A stretch of 64,000 nt of DNA from Undaria pinnatifida (Eukaryota; Sar; Phaeophyceae; Laminariales; Alariaceae). The notes beneath the pieces were generated by a model. It was not told the DNA's origin, did no database searches, and saw only the letters and a program-made list of their open reading frames with translations. Position 1 is the stretch's first letter, and the number at the start of each line of letters is the position of its first letter. Position numbers and translations under genes: made by a program. Shown here piece after piece: positions 62,611 through 64,000 of the stretch. Location of the stretch: the NCBI GenBank assembly GCA_012845835.1, contig JABAKD010000029.1, positions 12,973,892-13,037,891 on the forward strand, in the 5' to 3' direction.

Positions 62611-64000
62611 TTAGCGAAAGCGGGGGCTGTCCGTCTCGTCCCCCGACAGCATGGCCATGCTGACGGTATCGTGCGACCCGCTCGGGCTGTTTTCTTGATG
62701 CAGCGGCTCGATTGAATTTGGCGCTCCTCCGGTGGAGTCCGAACCGGAAGACGGGCCCAAATACGGTGGTATTTTAGCCGTGACACTCGTCTGGTAGCTA
62801 CCACCACCACCACCACCACCACCACCACCACCACCACCACCACCACCACCACCACCACCACCACCACCACCACCTCCTCCACCACCACCACCACCTTCTC
62901 CTCCTCCACCGCCACCAGCACCACCAGCACCACCACCACGTTCACCCCCACCACCAACATCTTCTCCTTCTGCTGTAGAAGGTTTCATCGCGTCGGAGGC
63001 GTGTGGCGAATCGTCGGCGTTTTCCGGGGTCTTACCGGCGTTTTCGTTGATCGCCCCCCTTTCTCGGAAATCATCGATGGAACCAGTTGGGTCTACCGTC
63101 ACCCCCCCCTTCAGGGCATCAAAAGAGTCACGTCGGGAAACCCTTCTAGCACCTCCTCCAACAGTAGAAGGGGTAGACTTGACTATGGGGGCCGACGTCG
63201 CCCGGAATATCAACGGTAGCTGAGCCCGTCCGGGCTCTCGATATGCCGGAAGCGTGGTCGCTAGATCAGGCGGGAGAAGCTTTATTGCCTGTTCTTCCAG
63301 CGGGCCGTTTGAGAGGATATTTTTCTGAACCGTTAGTGCACGCGATCTGGGTCCAACTGTGCCCACAGATGACAACAACGCCCCGCCTTTGATTTCGCCT
63401 TTTCCTGCTTGCGGTAAAATTGCACCGCCTCTGAGCGTTTTGCCTTCACGCTGCTGCGGCCTTCTTCTTTTAGAGTTGCTGCTTCCTGTCCATCCCTTGC
63501 TATCACTGGGTTTCCAATTAGCATGTTCGCATTTCCCACTGACGTCACTGGGGTCCCGAGCTTTCTGTCCGTACTTGCCGCTGGAATCTCCCTCTCTCCG
63601 TCCACCATTTTGACGTGGAGGCAACATTCCGCCTTCCTCGGTTCGTGCATCGTATCCGCGCGACGGATTCCATCCCTCCCCGCTTTCTGCATTATTTCGA
63701 CGCGGCGGGTTTTTCTCACCCGCGGTGCGTGCTCTATCAAGACTCGGGTCAAAACTAATTGGACCCACCCCCCACGCACTGGCCCGTCGACGGTTCACCG
63801 TTACGAGCACGTCCCCGCTCATAGTAAGAAGACGGACCGCCTTGTTGTGGTAGCTATCCTCCTGCCGCCTTCGCTCGTCGGTGATGCTAGGCCTCTCCGC
63901 ACGCGCGAAAGACGAAGGGCCGACGACGGTCAACGGCCGCCACCGCCGCCGCCGCCCTCCTCGAGCCCCGCCGCCCCCTGTCAATGGGCGTCCTAATAAG
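62611..64000 (-). CDS. Unrecognised protein with poly-glycine tract, 5' end outside the window
   Basis: A single minus-strand frame is open from the window edge to TAA at 62613-62611, at least 460 codons. No stop separates it from the edge, so the exon may extend further. An internal ATG near 63820 (MSGDVLVTVNRRRAS) is a possible start. Composition is hydrophilic: Arg/Glu/Gly/Ser-rich N-terminal half, then SDSKGWTGSSNSKRRRPQQR, PLIFRATSAPIVKSTP, a tract of about 30 Gly codons (mostly GGT, near 62802-62894), then IPPYLGPSSGSDSTGG and DTVSMAMLSGDETDSPRF. Probably a disordered, possibly RNA-associated or nuclear protein; that is inference. It converges on the gene at 58.2-60.7 kb. Confidence 0.62.
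   Translation of the reverse strand, partial: LLGRPLTGGGGARGGRRRRWRPLTVVGPSSFARAERPSITDERRRQEDSYHNKAVRLLTMSGDVLVTVNRRRASAWGVGPISFDPSLDRARTAGEKNPPRRNNAESGEGWNPSRGYDARTEEGGMLPPRQNGGRREGDSSGKYGQKARDPSDVSGKCEHANWKPSDSKGWTGSSNSKRRRPQQREGKTLRGGAILPQAGKGEIKGGALLSSVGTVGPRSRALTVQKNILSNGPLEEQAIKLLPPDLATTLPAYREPGRAQLPLIFRATSAPIVKSTPSTVGGGARRVSRRDSFDALKGGVTVDPTGSIDDFRERGAINENAGKTPENADDSPHASDAMKPSTAEGEDVGGGGERGGGAGGAGGGGGGEGGGGGGGGGGGGGGGGGGGGGGGGGGGGGGGGSYQTSVTAKIPPYLGPSSGSDSTGGAPNSIEPLHQENSPSGSHDTVSMAMLSGDETDSPRFR
62801..62895. repeat. (CCA)n microsatellite coding poly-Gly
   Basis: CAC/CCA trinucleotide run that is in frame with the minus-strand gene. Confidence 0.95.

Overview
The window is nuclear DNA of a eukaryote. 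Coding sequence is split by GT-AG introns (one probable GC-AG), the interstitial telomere-type repeat is TTAGGG, and most of the 64 kb is repeats. Mixed base composition, short phase-0 exons, introns of about 0.1 to 1.9 kb and long triplet runs suit a stramenopile, perhaps a brown alga. That assignment is inference.

Four gene models can be supported. (1) Minus strand, 37.3 to 28.5 kb: a TXNDC9-type phosducin-like thioredoxin protein, eight exons in register from the start codon; the last C-terminal exon was not found. This is the one gene I recognise firmly. (2) Plus strand, 45.4 to 53.1 kb: eight exons in register for an IQ-motif, coiled-coil protein of unknown function, 5' end missing. (3) Plus strand, 58.2 to 60.7 kb: four exons of an unrecognised acidic, low-complexity protein; its last intron has a 16-bp direct repeat across both splice sites. 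(4) Minus strand, 64.0 to 62.6 kb: one exon of an unrecognised protein with about 30 consecutive glycines, open at the window edge.

Layout: 0-8.2 kb holds C-rich fold-back units, including a 4.5-kb palindrome centred near 6146. 8.2-27.6 kb is gene-poor and filled with short inverted-repeat elements, a tRNA-headed SINE-like repeat and a GGGTC satellite. 27.6-37.3 kb is the TXNDC9 gene; its introns carry a 150-bp satellite, telomere-type repeats, a poly(A) retroposon and several short transposons. 38.5-44.6 kb holds an array of 40-bp dyad units folded into a palindrome, and a probable non-autonomous LTR element. 45.4-53.1 kb is the IQ gene. 53-58 kb is repeats again, and 58-64 kb holds two convergent genes separated by a TTG-rich array.

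I name the repeat families A (fold-back core), B, C, D, E, F, H, J (short elements with terminal inverted repeats, TIRs), K (dyad array), G (SINE-like) and M (dispersed, unclassified). B makes 4-bp target duplications. B, C, D and J share a CTACGRT-type motif in their termini. A second theme is small tandem duplication at exon-intron junctions in genes 1, 2 and 3, which may explain the unusual intron in gene 3.
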